Assembly (NCBI RefSeq): GCF_002148965.1
Contig: NZ_NGFN01000001.1
Coordinates: forward strand, 33,029-97,028
From: Streptomyces swartbergensis
Lineage (GTDB): Bacteria > Actinomycetota > Actinomycetes > Streptomycetales > Streptomycetaceae
Length of the DNA: 64,000 bases
Direction: 5' to 3'
In this document: positions 34,193-43,470 of the stretch, piece by piece
How the letters are laid out: each line of letters begins with the position of its first letter
Position numbering within the stretch: position 1 is the stretch's first letter
The notes under the pieces: generated by a model
Database searches by the model: none
Seen by the model: only the letters and a program-made list of their open reading frames with translations
What the model was told of the DNA's origin: nothing
Position numbers and translations under genes: made by a program

Positions 34193-35152
34193 ATGAACCG
34201 CCCCACGGCACTCGTCCCACGCCACTACCTCGCGGTGGGCCACGGCCCCGAGGACGTGGTCGCCGATCCGCGCGGCCGGGTGCTGACCGGCCTGGCGGAC
34301 GGCCGCATCCTGCGCCTGGAGGGCATAGCGGACCCGGTGACGACCCGTACCGAGGTGATCGCCGAAACCGGCGGCAGGCCGCTCGGGCTCGAACTCCTCC
34401 CGGACGGCGACCTGCTGGTGTGCGACGCCGAACGCGGACTGCTGCGCGTCGACACCGGCGACGGCACGGTCCGCATCCTCGCCGACGCGGTGGCGGGGGA
34501 GCGGCTGCGGTTCGCCAGTAACGTCGTGTCCCTCTCCGACGGCAGCATGTACTTCACCGTCTCCAGCCGCCGCCACCCCCTGGGCCACTGGATCGGCGAC
34601 ATCGTCGAACACACCGGAACGGGACGGCTGCTGCGCCTCGCCCCCGGCGCGGACAGCCCCGAGGTGGTGCTGGACGGCCTCCAGTTCGCCAACGGGCTCG
34701 CCGCCGGAGCCGACGAGTCCTTCCTCGTCGTCGCCGAGACCGGCGCCCGCCGGCTCACCCGCTACCGGCTCACCGGACCCGGGGCCGGCCGCAGCGAGCC
34801 CTTCGCCGAGAACCTCCCGGGCATGCCCGACAACCTCTGGCGCGGCACCCCGGACGGACCGATCTGGGTCGCGCTGGCCGGACCCCGTGTCCCCGCCCTC
34901 GACCTGCTCCACCGCAGCACGCCCGCGGTCCGCCGCGCCGCCGCCCGCGTGGCCGTACGCGCCCCCTTCCGCCCCACCGGCACGATCGCCGTCCTGGCCT
35001 TCGACGACGAAGGCCGCGTCGTCCACCACCTGGCCCGCCGCCACTCCGGCTACCGGATGGTCACCAGCGTCTGCGAAGCGGACGGGCACCTGGTCCTGGG
35101 CAGCCTCTGGGAGCCGGGCGTGGCGGTCTGCGAGCCGCCCGCCCCGACGTGA
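34193..35152 (+). CDS. SMP-30/strictosidine synthase-like beta-propeller protein
   Basis: This 319-residue protein has a six-bladed beta-propeller pattern. GPEDVVADPRGRVLTGLADGRILRL opens the first blade, LEFANGLA-type and MPDNLWRG motifs sit where SMP-30 gluconolactonases and strictosidine synthase-like proteins have metal ligands. It has no signal peptide. It is probably a calcium-dependent lactonase or esterase; the substrate is unknown. A perfect hairpin follows 14 bases after the stop. Confidence 0.72.
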   Translation: MNRPTALVPRHYLAVGHGPEDVVADPRGRVLTGLADGRILRLEGIADPVTTRTEVIAETGGRPLGLELLPDGDLLVCDAERGLLRVDTGDGTVRILADAVAGERLRFASNVVSLSDGSMYFTVSSRRHPLGHWIGDIVEHTGTGRLLRLAPGADSPEVVLDGLQFANGLAAGADESFLVVAETGARRLTRYRLTGPGAGRSEPFAENLPGMPDNLWRGTPDGPIWVALAGPRVPALDLLHRSTPAVRRAAARVAVRAPFRPTGTIAVLAFDDEGRVVHHLARRHSGYRMVTSVCEADGHLVLGSLWEPGVAVCEPPAPT

Positions 35153-35165
35153 CGCCGGTTCGCCA

Positions 35166-35187
35166 CCGGGGTTAACCTGAACCCCGG
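35166..35187 (+). terminator. terminator overlapping the crcB promoter region
   Basis: CCGGGGTT (35166-35173) pairs perfectly with AACCCCGG (35180-35187) around AACCTG. It ends the SMP-30-like gene. A possible crcB promoter (GTGACG 35149-35154, TAACCT 35173-35178, 18-bp spacer) lies in the same bases. Confidence 0.6.
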
Positions 35188-35204
35188 CCGCGACACCACT
35201 CGCG

Positions 35205-35268
35205 GCGCGGCGGTGGGGCCCGCCGTACCCGAACCGCGGCACGGACGCCGCCAACGGTCCCTACTTGC
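35205..35268 (+). promoter_or_regulatory. fluoride riboswitch (crcB motif)
   Basis: The segment follows the fluoride riboswitch pattern: the stem-loop GGCGGTGGGGCCCGCC (35209-35224), then the GAACCGC joiner, a second stem around GCGGC/GCCGC, and the conserved 3' CCAACGGTCCCTACTT (about 35251-35266). GGGGCC in the first loop can pair with GGTCCC near the end as the pseudoknot. The layout matches the Thermotoga petrophila aptamer. It lies about 55 bases before a crcB gene. It should turn on expression when fluoride binds. Confidence 0.85.
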
Positions 35269-35321
35269 GACGGCACGCGCCCGCACGACCCCGGGCCCCG
35301 GCGAGTAGGAGACGTACGACC

Positions 35322-35783
35322 ATGACGGCCCCCGAGGCGGAAAGCCTCCGCATCCAGCCCTCTTCCCCGCACCCGCCCGCCTGGCGTGCCCAGGCGCCGG
35401 TCGTCGCGGTGGTGGCGCTCGGCGGGGGAGCGGGGGCCGCGGCCCGGTACGCGGCGTCCCTGTGGTGGCCCTCGTACCCGGGAGGCTTCCCCTGGACGAC
35501 CTTCTGGGTCAACGTCGCCGGCTGTGCCGTGATCGGCGTGTTCATGGTGGTCATCACCGAGGTCCGGGCCGCCCACCGTCTGGTCCGCCCCTTCTTCGGC
35601 ACCGGCGTCCTCGGGGGTTTCACGACCTTCTCGACCTACGCCGTCGACATCCAGAAGCTGGCCGACGGAGGCCACCTCCGCACCGGTCTGACCTACCTCG
35701 CCGCGACCCCGCTCGCGGCGCTCACGGCGGTGTGGCTCGCGGCCTGGTCGACCCGCCGTGCCCTGAAGTGGAGGCAGCGATGA
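35322..35783 (+). CDS. crcB: fluoride exporter/channel CrcB (Fluc), first copy
   Basis: This 153-residue membrane protein is a Fluc-type fluoride channel subunit with four hydrophobic segments. [13 protein letters not shown] opens the first, FWVNVAGC and [12 protein letters not shown] are the conserved pore motifs. The N-terminus has a 25-residue hydrophilic extension. ATG 35322 has AGGAG nine bases upstream. It overlaps the DUF190 gene by ATGA. With the second crcB it probably forms an antiparallel heterodimer, as in organisms with paired Fluc genes. Confidence 0.93.
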   Translation: MTAPEAESLRIQPSSPHPPAWRAQAPVVAVVALGGGAGAAARYAASLWWPSYPGGFPWTTFWVNVAGCAVIGVFMVVITEVRAAHRLVRPFFGTGVLGGFTTFSTYAVDIQKLADGGHLRTGLTYLAATPLAALTAVWLAAWSTRRALKWRQR

Positions 35784-36196
35784 CGCGGCTGACCGGCAGG
35801 GCCCTGCGCCTGACCGTCTTCGTCGGCGAGAACGACACCTGGCACCACAAGCCCCTCTACTCGGAGATCGTCCACCGGGCGCACGCGGCGGGCCTCGCGG
35901 GCGCCAGCGTCTTCCGGGGCGTCGAGGGCTTCGGCGCATCCTCGCTGATCCACACCTCGCGGTTGCTGTCCCTGAGCGAGGACCTGCCGGTCGCCGTCGT
36001 GATAGTCGACACCGAGCCACGGGTCCGGGCCTTCCTGCCCCAGCTCGACGAACTCGTCACCGAGGGCCTGGTGACCCTCGACGACTGCGAGGTCATCCTC
36101 CCCCAGTCTCGGCTTCGCTCGACCGGGGGCACCCCCACCACCGGCCGGGATGACATCCCGGGCGAAACGGACGCGAAGGGTAAGAGGTCGTTGTGA
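35780..36196 (+). CDS. DUF190 domain protein
   Basis: This 138-residue soluble protein has a DUF190 domain in residues about 1-105 ([34 protein letters not shown]). The family has a PII-like ferredoxin fold and often accompanies crcB, but its role is unproven. The last 30 residues are Ser/Thr/Gly/Pro-rich and are partly encoded by a hairpin repeat inserted in frame. It overlaps both crcB genes (ATGA and GTGA), so the three are co-translated. Confidence 0.85.
   Translation: MTRLTGRALRLTVFVGENDTWHHKPLYSEIVHRAHAAGLAGASVFRGVEGFGASSLIHTSRLLSLSEDLPVAVVIVDTEPRVRAFLPQLDELVTEGLVTLDDCEVILPQSRLRSTGGTPTTGRDDIPGETDAKGKRSL
36097..36137. repeat. Streptomyces-type hairpin repeat inside the DUF190 gene
   Basis: A short C-rich arm (CCTCCCCCAGTC) and a G-rich arm (GACCGGGGGCACCCCC) flank GGCTTCGCTC. 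This resembles short hairpin repeats I know to be scattered through Streptomyces genomes. Here it is in frame and adds about 14 residues ([13 protein letters not shown]) to the C-terminus of the protein. Confidence 0.5.
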
Positions 36197-36558
36197 ACTG
36201 GTTGCTGGTCGTCGGGGGCGCGATGGTCGGCGCGCCGCTGCGCTACCTCACCGACCGCGCGGTGCAGTCCCGGCACGACTCCGTCTTCCCCTGGGGCACC
36301 TTCGCGGTGAACGTCACCGGCTGCCTGATCCTCGGCCTGGTCACCGGAGCCGCGGCCGCCGGTGCCGCGAGTTCCCACCTCCAGCTTCTGCTCGGCACCG
36401 GCCTGTGCGGGGCCCTGACGACGTACTCCACCTTCTCCTACGAGACGTTGCGGCTGGTGGAGACGGGTGCCCGCGGCTACGCCGTCCTCAATGTGACGGC
36501 CGGCCTGGCTGCCGGACTGGCGGCGGCGTTCGCAGGGGTCGCGCTCGCCGGAGGGTGA
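36193..36558 (+). CDS. crcB: fluoride exporter/channel CrcB (Fluc), second copy
   Basis: This is a 121-residue Fluc protein of standard length with four membrane segments. [22 protein letters not shown] and [12 protein letters not shown] carry the conserved Asn and Phe/Ser/Thr pore positions. It starts with GTG overlapping the DUF190 stop. Together with the first copy it should lower cytoplasmic fluoride. Confidence 0.93.
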   Translation: MNWLLVVGGAMVGAPLRYLTDRAVQSRHDSVFPWGTFAVNVTGCLILGLVTGAAAAGAASSHLQLLLGTGLCGALTTYSTFSYETLRLVETGARGYAVLNVTAGLAAGLAAAFAGVALAGG

Positions 36559-36631
36559 GACCGGCTCTCGCCCGGGTGTAGTAGGACTGGCCCCCACCGG
36601 TCCCGCCTCTCCCCGCACAGAACTGGATCCC

Positions 36632-37468
36632 ATGAGCGTCATCAGCGTCGGTCAGGCCGTCGTCCTCGGAGCCGTCGAGGGGGTGACCGAGTTCCTGCCC
36701 GTCTCCTCCACCGGCCATCTGAAGATCGCCGAAGGGCTCATGGGCATCCCCGTCGACGACAACGCCGTGATCGGGTTCTCGGCCGTCATCCAGGTCGGCG
36801 CGATCGCCGCGGTGCTCGTGTACTTCTTCAAGGACATCGTGCGGATCGTCTCCGCCTGGGGACGGGGTCTGGTCGACCGCGAGGAGCGCCACCACCACGA
36901 CTACAAGTTCGCCTGGTGGGTCATCTGCGCGACCGTCCCGATCGTCGCCGTCGGACTCGCCGCCAAGCCGCTCATCGAGGGCCCGCTCGCCTCGCTGTGG
37001 GTGGTGGCCGGCTCGCTGATCGTCGGCAGCGGGGTGATGTGGGCAGCGGACCAGATGGGCCGGCACAAGCGCGGCGAGGACGACACCTCGTTCAAGGACG
37101 CCATGCTCGTCGGCAGCTCCCAGATCCTCGCCCTGCTCTTCCCCGGCTTCTCCCGCTCCGGCGCGACCATGTCCACGGCGCTGATCCTCGACCTGGACCG
37201 CGTCGCCGCCACCCGGCTCTCCTTCTTCCTCGGCATCCCCGCCCTGACCGGCGCCGGCCTCTACGAACTCAAGGACGCCCTGGGCACCGGCGTGGGCGCG
37301 GCCCCGCTCGCCGTCGGCACGATCGTGTCCTTCGTGGTGGCCTACGGCTCCATCGCCTGGCTGCTGAGGTACGTCGCCAAGCACTCCTTCAACGCCTTCG
37401 TGATCTACCGGATCGTCGTGGGAGTGCTGCTGTTCGGCCTGCTCGGAGCGGGTGCGCTGCACAGCTGA
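36632..37468 (+). CDS. uppP: undecaprenyl-diphosphatase
   Basis: This 278-residue polytopic membrane enzyme is BacA/UppP. The two active-site segments are EGVTEFLPVSSTGH (Glu16, Glu20, His29) and PGFSRSGATMS. It removes a phosphate from undecaprenyl diphosphate to recycle the lipid carrier for peptidoglycan and other cell-wall polymers, and gives bacitracin tolerance when raised. It stands alone, 74 bases after crcB. Confidence 0.95.
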   Translation: MSVISVGQAVVLGAVEGVTEFLPVSSTGHLKIAEGLMGIPVDDNAVIGFSAVIQVGAIAAVLVYFFKDIVRIVSAWGRGLVDREERHHHDYKFAWWVICATVPIVAVGLAAKPLIEGPLASLWVVAGSLIVGSGVMWAADQMGRHKRGEDDTSFKDAMLVGSSQILALLFPGFSRSGATMSTALILDLDRVAATRLSFFLGIPALTGAGLYELKDALGTGVGAAPLAVGTIVSFVVAYGSIAWLLRYVAKHSFNAFVIYRIVVGVLLFGLLGAGALHS

Positions 37469-37541
37469 CCGGTGGCAGGGGCCAGGGGGCCCAAAGCGTG
37501 AACGCGCGCTTCCGGCTCCCTGAACCCTTCCTTTCGGGCCC

Positions 37542-37571
37542 TTGACAGGTGCCTGCCGCGCCCCCCAGGAT
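37542..37571 (+). promoter_or_regulatory. promoter of the FadR gene, probably leaderless
   Basis: A perfect -35 TTGACA (37542-37547) and CAGGAT (37566-37571) with an 18-bp spacer match the Streptomyces TTGAC/TAGRRT pattern. Transcription would start at about 37578-37579, exactly at the GTG start codon. Confidence 0.6.
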
Positions 37572-37578
37572 CACCACC

Positions 37579-38310
37579 GTGAACCTGTCAGACAGCCGGA
37601 CAGCCGGACAGCCCGTGCGTCGCGTCAGCGCCATGGAGGCGGTGCTGGCGCATCTGCGCGACGCCATCGAGCGCGGCGACTACGCGATCGGCGACAAGCT
37701 CCCCTCCGAGGCGGAACTGTGCCGCACCCTGGAGGTCTCCCGGCCCGTGCTGCGCGAGGCGCTCAGGGCGCTGCAGACCATGGGCCTGACCGTCTCCAAG
37801 ACGGGCAAGGGCACCTTCGTCGTCGCCAGCACCGTCGAGGACCCCACCTTCGGCGACTACTCGGCCAGCGACCTGCTGGAGGTGCGCCGCCACGTCGAGA
37901 TCCCGGTCGCCGGGTACGCGGCCCGGCGCCGCACCCCGGAGAACCTCGACCATCTGGCCCACCTCCTGGACCGGATGGAACAGGAGACGGACACCACCGC
38001 CTGGGTGGCGATGGACACGCTGTTCCACCTCGCCGTGGCCGAGGCGGCCCAGAACCCGGTCTTCCGCCGGGTCATCGAGGAGATCCGGGACGCGCTGGCC
38101 CGCCAGTCCGCCTTCCTCAACGAGCTGGGCGGCCGCCGCGAGCAGTCCAACCGCGAGCACCGGGCGATCGTCGAGGCGCTGATCGACGGTTCCGAGAACG
38201 ACGCGGTGGAGGCCATGGCCCACCACCTCGACCGGGTCGAGACGACCCTCACCGACATCGTGCGTTCCCCGCGCACGGAGACCCCCACGGAAGGCGGACC
38301 CGAGGCGTGA
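37579..38310 (+). CDS. FadR-subfamily GntR regulator of the amide catabolism genes
   Basis: This 243-residue regulator has an N-terminal winged helix ([28 protein letters not shown]) and an all-helical FCD ligand domain ([17 protein letters not shown]; metal-type Asp/His positions in MDTLFHLAV and [11 protein letters not shown]). A GTG 30 bases earlier also opens the frame, but GTG 37579 fits both an AGGA at eight bases and a leaderless promoter. It overlaps the permease gene by GTGA. It probably senses asparagine, aspartate or a related acid. Confidence 0.85.
   Translation: MNLSDSRTAGQPVRRVSAMEAVLAHLRDAIERGDYAIGDKLPSEAELCRTLEVSRPVLREALRALQTMGLTVSKTGKGTFVVASTVEDPTFGDYSASDLLEVRRHVEIPVAGYAARRRTPENLDHLAHLLDRMEQETDTTAWVAMDTLFHLAVAEAAQNPVFRRVIEEIRDALARQSAFLNELGGRREQSNREHRAIVEALIDGSENDAVEAMAHHLDRVETTLTDIVRSPRTETPTEGGPEA
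37585..37595. promoter_or_regulatory. candidate FadR operator within the first codons
   Basis: CTGTCAGACAG has perfect 5-bp arms around A and contains GTCAGAC, which fits the GTnnnAC core of FadR-type sites. It lies at about +7 to +17 of the predicted transcript, inside the coding start of the regulator itself. Confidence 0.45.
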
Positions 38311-39749
38311 GCGAGCAGTCCCTGCACGAAGGCGTGCAGAAACGTTCCGGCCATGTCGATGCAGGAGACGCGGGCTACAGCAAGTCCCTGAAGTCCCGGC
38401 ACGTCAACATGATCGCCATCGGCGGCGCCATCGGCACCGGCCTCTTCCTCGGCGCCGGCGGCCGCCTCGCCGACGCCGGCCCCTCCCTCTTCATCGCCTA
38501 CGCGGTCTGCGGCCTCTTCGCCTTCCTCGTCGTGCGCGCCCTCGGCGAACTCGTGCTGTACCGGCCCTCCTCCGGCGCCTTCGTCTCGTACGCCCGCGAG
38601 TTCATGGGGGAGAAGGGCGCCTACACCGCCGGCTGGATGTACTTCCTGAACTGGGCGACCACCGGTATCGCCGACATCACCGCCGTCGCCACCTACACCC
38701 ACTACTGGGGCATGTTCTCCGACATCCCGCAGTGGGTGATCGCGCTCATCGCGCTGGCGGTCGTGCTCACCGTGAACCTGATCTCGGTGAAGATCTTCGG
38801 CGAGCTGGAGTTCTGGTTCGCGATCATCAAGGTCGGCGCGCTCGTCGTCTTCATGTGCATAGGCATCTTCCTGCTGGTCACCCAGCACCCCGTCGACGGC
38901 CACCACCCGGGCCCGTCCCTGATCAGCGACAGCGGCGGCGTCTTCCCGCACGGCCTGCTGCCCATGCTGCTGATCATCCAGGGCGTCGTCTTCGCCTACG
39001 CCTCCGTCGAGCTGGTCGGCGTCGCGGCCGGTGAGACCGAGAACCCCGAGAAGATCATGCCGAAGGCGATCAACTCGATCATGTGGCGCGTGGGTGTGTT
39101 CTACGTCGGCTCGGTCGTCCTGCTGTCGATGCTGCTGCCGTGGAACAAGTACACGTCGGGGGAGAGCCCCTTCGTCACGGTGCTGTCCAACATCGGTGTC
39201 CCCGCGGCCGGCGGCGTGATGAACCTCGTCGTCCTGACCGCCGCGATGTCCTCCCTCAACTCCGGCCTGTACTCCACCGGCCGCATCCTGCGCTCCATGG
39301 CCATGGCCGGATCCGCGCCGAAGTTCACCTCCGTGATGAGCCGCAGTCAGGTGCCGTACGGCGGCATCCTGCTCACCAGCGCCATCTGCGTCCTGGGCGT
39401 CGGCCTCAACTTCGTCGTGCCCGCCGAGGCGTTCGAGATCGTGCTGAACTTCGCGGCGATCGGTATCCTCGCCACCTGGGGCATGATCATGATCTGTCAC
39501 CTCCTCTTCTGGCAGAAGACCGAGAAGGGCGAGCTGACCCGCCCGGGCTACCGGCTGCCGGGCTCCCCCTGGACCGAGATCGTGACGCTGGCGTTCCTCG
39601 CCTCCGTCCTGGTCCTCATGTACGCCGACGGCGGCGCGGGACGCACCACCGTGCTGTGCCTGCCGCTGATCGTCGGGGCACTGGTCGCCGGATGGTTCGC
39701 CGTCCGGGGCCGTGTCGCCCGCAAGTCCACGACCGGAGCCGACGCGTGA
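38307..39749 (+). CDS. ansP-like: amino acid permease, asparagine-type
   Basis: This 480-residue amino acid/polyamine/organocation superfamily permease has twelve expected membrane helices. The first contains the substrate-binding Gly motif [16 protein letters not shown]. It is closest to the AnsP/GABA permease subgroup ([16 protein letters not shown] start). GTG 38307 overlaps the regulator stop. An asparaginase follows directly, so L-asparagine is the likely substrate; this is inferred from context as much as from sequence. Confidence 0.85.
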   Translation: MSEQSLHEGVQKRSGHVDAGDAGYSKSLKSRHVNMIAIGGAIGTGLFLGAGGRLADAGPSLFIAYAVCGLFAFLVVRALGELVLYRPSSGAFVSYAREFMGEKGAYTAGWMYFLNWATTGIADITAVATYTHYWGMFSDIPQWVIALIALAVVLTVNLISVKIFGELEFWFAIIKVGALVVFMCIGIFLLVTQHPVDGHHPGPSLISDSGGVFPHGLLPMLLIIQGVVFAYASVELVGVAAGETENPEKIMPKAINSIMWRVGVFYVGSVVLLSMLLPWNKYTSGESPFVTVLSNIGVPAAGGVMNLVVLTAAMSSLNSGLYSTGRILRSMAMAGSAPKFTSVMSRSQVPYGGILLTSAICVLGVGLNFVVPAEAFEIVLNFAAIGILATWGMIMICHLLFWQKTEKGELTRPGYRLPGSPWTEIVTLAFLASVLVLMYADGGAGRTTVLCLPLIVGALVAGWFAVRGRVARKSTTGADA

Positions 39750-40798
39750 CAGACGCGCCGCTCCACGAGAAGCAGGCAGTGATGTACAGCAGTTCCCTCG
39801 CGGACGCACCCCTGGTCCGTGAACCCGTCCACGCCCCCGTCGCCCACCTCATACGCGGCGGAATCGTCGAAGGCATCCACTACGGCTCCGTCGTCGTCCT
39901 CGGCGCCGAGGGAGAGGTCCAGCTCCAGATCGGAGACATCGAGGCCGCCTTCTACCCCCGCTCCGCGCTCAAGCCCGTCCAGGCCGTGGCCATGGTCCGG
40001 GCCGGGCTCCCGCTCGACGGCGAGCTCCTCTCCCTCACCGCGGCCAGCCACTCCGGCGAGGAACGCCACCTCGCCGGTGCCCGGCGCATCCTCGAACTCG
40101 CCGGGCTCACCGAGGACCACCTGCGCAACGTCCCGGACCTGCCGTTCGACCCGGTCGTCCGGGACGCCTGGGTGCGCGAGGGGCGGCTGCCCTCACGGCT
40201 CGCGCAGAACTGCTCCGGCAAGCACGCGGCCATGCTCTACACCTGCATGCTCAACGGCTGGTCGCTGGAGGACTATCTCGACCCCGGCCACCCGCTCCAG
40301 CAGGCCATCGCCGAGATCGTCGAGGACCTCACCGGGCAGCGCATCGCCGGGGTGACCGTCGACGGCTGCGGCGCGCCCCTGTTCTCCCTCTCCCTGCACG
40401 GCCTCGCCCGGGCCGCCGCGCGGATCGCCACGGCCGCGCCGGGCACGCCCGAGGCCCGCGTCGCCGACGCGATGCGGGAGCACGCGGAGATGGCTTCCGG
40501 CTCCGGCCGGGATGTCGCCGCGCTGATGCGGGCCGTGCCCGGGCTGCTGACCAAGGACGGCTTCGAGGGCGTGCAGGTCGCTGCGCTGCCGGATGGCCGG
40601 GCCGTGGCGGTGAAGATCGCCGATGGTGCGAATCGGGCGCGTGTGCCGGTGGCTGCCGCCGCGTTGGCCCGGGCGGGCGTCGATCCGGGGCTGCTCACGG
40701 AGTTCGCAGGCGAGCCGCTTCTCGGAGGCGGCCGGGAGGTCGGGCGTGTGCGGCCGGTGCGTGCGCTGGATCCGGTTCCGTCTGTGGCCTCCGCGTAG
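39746..40798 (+). CDS. L-asparaginase, type II-like plant/actinobacterial family
   Basis: This protein of up to 350 residues belongs to the AnsA-unrelated asparaginase family with the signatures [38 protein letters not shown] and [10 protein letters not shown]. The conserved Ser/Lys pair (RSALKP) and His/Ser residues form the active site. GTG 39746 (GGAG seven bases before, overlap with the permease stop) is used; ATG 39782 is a reasonable alternative that shortens it by 12 residues. It hydrolyses asparagine to aspartate and ammonia, feeding the aspartase downstream. Confidence 0.85.
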   Translation: MTDAPLHEKQAVMYSSSLADAPLVREPVHAPVAHLIRGGIVEGIHYGSVVVLGAEGEVQLQIGDIEAAFYPRSALKPVQAVAMVRAGLPLDGELLSLTAASHSGEERHLAGARRILELAGLTEDHLRNVPDLPFDPVVRDAWVREGRLPSRLAQNCSGKHAAMLYTCMLNGWSLEDYLDPGHPLQQAIAEIVEDLTGQRIAGVTVDGCGAPLFSLSLHGLARAAARIATAAPGTPEARVADAMREHAEMASGSGRDVAALMRAVPGLLTKDGFEGVQVAALPDGRAVAVKIADGANRARVPVAAAALARAGVDPGLLTEFAGEPLLGGGREVGRVRPVRALDPVPSVASA

Positions 40799-40823
40799 CG
40801 CTGCGCCGAACCGATGGGGGGAC

Positions 40824-40890
40824 TGCGGGTTGTCGCCGGGCTGACGGCCGTCTGTGGTTGATCGCGCAGTTCCCCGTGCCCCTTGGGGCA
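40824..40890. repeat. interspersed Streptomyces intergenic repeat with hairpin
   Basis: The segment TGCGGGTTGTC...GCCGTCTGTGGTTGATCG followed by CGCAGTTCCCCGTGCCCC resembles a repeat I know to be very common between Streptomyces genes. It ends in the hairpin GCCCCTTGGGGC (40878-40889). It may act as a terminator after the asparaginase gene. Confidence 0.6.
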
Positions 40891-40930
40891 TTCACCCTCA
40901 CCCCCTCAGAAGAAGAGGACCCTCACCCTC

Positions 40931-42343
40931 ATGACCGCCGCCACCCGCTCCGAACACGACCTGCTCGGCGACCGTGATGTTCCCGCCGAGGTCTACTGGG
41001 GTGTGCACACCCTGCGGGCCACGGAGAACTTCCCCATCACGGGCATGCCCATCTCCGCCTACCCGCACCTGATCGACGCACTGGCCGCCGTCAAGGAGGC
41101 CGCCGCCCTCGCCAACGAGGAACTCGGCCTGCTGGACCCGAAGAAGGCCGCCGCGATCGTCGCCGCCTGCCGGGAGATCCGCGACGGCGAGCTGCACGAC
41201 CAGTTCGTGGTCGACGTGATCCAGGGCGGCGCCGGCACCTCCACCAACATGAACGCCAACGAGGTCGTGGCGAACCGGGCGCTGGAACTGCTCGGTCACG
41301 CCAAGGGCGAGTATCGGTACCTGCACCCGAACGAGGACGTCAACCTCGGCCAGTCCACGAACGACGTCTACCCGACCGCTGTCAAGATCGCGACGGTGTT
41401 CGCGGTGCGCGGGTTGCTCGACGCGATGTCCGTCCTCCAGGACGCCTTCGCCCGCAAGGCCGTCGAGTTCCGCGACGTGCTCAAGATGGGCCGTACACAG
41501 TTGCAGGACGCGGTACCCATGACGCTGGGTCAAGAGTTCTCCGCGTACGCCGTCATGATTGACGAGGACCGGTCCCGTCTTGCCGAGGCCGTCCAGTTGA
41601 TCCATGAGATCAACCTCGGCGCCACGGCGATCGGCACCGGCCTCAACGCCCCCGCCGGATACGCCGAGTCGGCCCGCCGCCACCTCGCGGCCATCACCGG
41701 CCTGCCGCTGGTGACGGCGGCCAACCTGGTCGAGGCCACCCAGGACTGCGGCGCCTTCGTCCAGATGTCCGGCGTGCTCAAGCGCATCGCGGTCAAGCTC
41801 TCCAAGAGCTGCAACGACCTGCGGCTGCTGTCCTCCGGCCCGCGCGCCGGGCTCGGCGAGATCAACCTGCCGCCGGTCCAGGCCGGTTCGTCCATCATGC
41901 CCGGCAAGGTCAACCCGGTGATCCCCGAGGTCGTCAACCAGGTCGCCTTCGAGGTGATCGGCAACGACGTCACCATCACCATGGCCGCCGAGGCCGGACA
42001 GCTCCAGCTCAACGCCTTCGAGCCGATCATCCTGCACTCGCTGTCGGAGTCCATCACGCACCTGCGTGCCGCCTGCCTCACCCTCGCGGAGCGCTGCGTG
42101 GACGGCATCACCGCCAACACCGAGGCGTTGCGCGCGAGTGTCGAGAACTCCATCGGCCTGGTCACCGCCCTCAACCCGCACATCGGCTACACGGCCGCCA
42201 CCGACATCGCCAAGGAGGCCCTCGCCACCGGCCGGGGCGTGGCCGAACTCGTCCTGGAGAAGGGCCTGCTGCCCGCCGAGACGCTCGCCGGCCTGCTGCG
42301 CCCGGAGGTCCTGGCCGGCAGCGGCCCGGCTCCGGCGGCCTGA
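40931..42343 (+). CDS. aspA: aspartate ammonia-lyase
   Basis: This 470-residue enzyme of the fumarase/aspartase superfamily has the signature [15 protein letters not shown] with the catalytic Ser loop, [10 protein letters not shown] and [10 protein letters not shown] substrate segments. ATG 40931 gives the family start ([25 protein letters not shown]). It converts aspartate to fumarate and ammonia. It continues the route permease, asparaginase, aspartase, although the intergenic repeat before it means it may be transcribed separately or by read-through. Confidence 0.93.
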   Translation: MTAATRSEHDLLGDRDVPAEVYWGVHTLRATENFPITGMPISAYPHLIDALAAVKEAAALANEELGLLDPKKAAAIVAACREIRDGELHDQFVVDVIQGGAGTSTNMNANEVVANRALELLGHAKGEYRYLHPNEDVNLGQSTNDVYPTAVKIATVFAVRGLLDAMSVLQDAFARKAVEFRDVLKMGRTQLQDAVPMTLGQEFSAYAVMIDEDRSRLAEAVQLIHEINLGATAIGTGLNAPAGYAESARRHLAAITGLPLVTAANLVEATQDCGAFVQMSGVLKRIAVKLSKSCNDLRLLSSGPRAGLGEINLPPVQAGSSIMPGKVNPVIPEVVNQVAFEVIGNDVTITMAAEAGQLQLNAFEPIILHSLSESITHLRAACLTLAERCVDGITANTEALRASVENSIGLVTALNPHIGYTAATDIAKEALATGRGVAELVLEKGLLPAETLAGLLRPEVLAGSGPAPAA

Positions 42344-42388
42344 CGTACGCGAGCGCACCGGGACCGGCACGGAGGGACAATCGGGATC

Positions 42389-43312
42389 ATGACGTCGTCG
42401 ACCACCTTCCAGCCGGTCCTGGAGCGCATCGCCGAGGAGATCGAGCGGACTCCCGGCCGTGGCCGGGCCGCCGACTACATCCCGGCGCTCGCCGCCCGCG
42501 ACCCGCGCAGCTTCGGCATGGCCGTCGCCGAGCCGGACGGCACGGTGTACGGCGTGGGGGAGTGGCGGCGGCCGTTCTCCGCGCAGTCCATCACCAAGGT
42601 CTTCACCCTCGCCCTCGTCCTGGCCCGCGAGGGCGACGCCCTGTGGGAACACGTGGGCCGCGAGCCCTCCGGCAACCCCTTCAACTCCCTGGTGCAGCTG
42701 GAGTACGAGAACGGCATCCCGCGCAACCCGTTCATCAACGCGGGCGCCCTCGTCGTCACCGACCGGCTGCACACCCGGACCGGCGACGCGTCGGGCGAAC
42801 TGCTGGCGTTCCTGCGGGCGGAGAGCGGCAACGAGGACCTCACCTTCGACAAGGAGGTCGCGGCCTCCGAATCCGCGCACGGCGACCGCAACGCCGCGCT
42901 CGGCCACTTCATGGCGTCCTACGGCAACATCGACAACCCCGTACCCGTCCTGCTCGACCAGTACTTCCGGCAGTGCTCGATCGCGGCGTCCTGCGCCGAC
43001 CTCGCCCTCGCCACCGCCTTCCTCGCCCGGCACGGCATCCGCGCCGACGGCACCCGTCTGCTCAGCCTCAGCCAGGCCAAGCAGATCAACGCGATCATGC
43101 TGACCTGCGGCACGTACGACGCGGCGGGCGACTTCGCCTACCGCGTGGGCCTGCCCGGCAAGAGCGGCGTGGGCGGCGGCATCATCGCGGTCGTCCCGGG
43201 CCGCTGCACACTGTGCGTGTGGAGCCCGGGCCTGGACGAACGGGGCAACTCGGTGGCGGGCGTGGCGGCCCTGGACAGATTCACGACACTGACCGGACTG
43301 TCGGTGTTCTGA
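42389..43312 (+). CDS. glsA: glutaminase
   Basis: This 307-residue enzyme is a serine-dependent, beta-lactamase-fold glutaminase. The nucleophile motif is SITKV (SxxK) after RPFSAQ; NPFNSL, NPFINAGAL and YGNIDNP are family segments, and GKSGVGGGI carries the KTG-like strand. It turns glutamine into glutamate and ammonia. ATG 42389 lies 45 bases after aspA, with GGAGGG upstream. Its place at the end of the set suggests general use of amide nitrogen. Confidence 0.93.
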   Translation: MTSSTTFQPVLERIAEEIERTPGRGRAADYIPALAARDPRSFGMAVAEPDGTVYGVGEWRRPFSAQSITKVFTLALVLAREGDALWEHVGREPSGNPFNSLVQLEYENGIPRNPFINAGALVVTDRLHTRTGDASGELLAFLRAESGNEDLTFDKEVAASESAHGDRNAALGHFMASYGNIDNPVPVLLDQYFRQCSIAASCADLALATAFLARHGIRADGTRLLSLSQAKQINAIMLTCGTYDAAGDFAYRVGLPGKSGVGGGIIAVVPGRCTLCVWSPGLDERGNSVAGVAALDRFTTLTGLSVF

Positions 43313-43470
43313 CAGGAATTCCCGTCCGCACATCACCGAACCGGGCAGATGCTCTCCGGCCCCCGCCGGCCCTCACCTGATCACCGCCCGGTCACACTCC
43401 CGCTTCCCTCCAGAGGGCTCCACGTCGCCGTGAAGCCACCCCGCGTTGACACGCTGCCCGAGTGTTGGCC

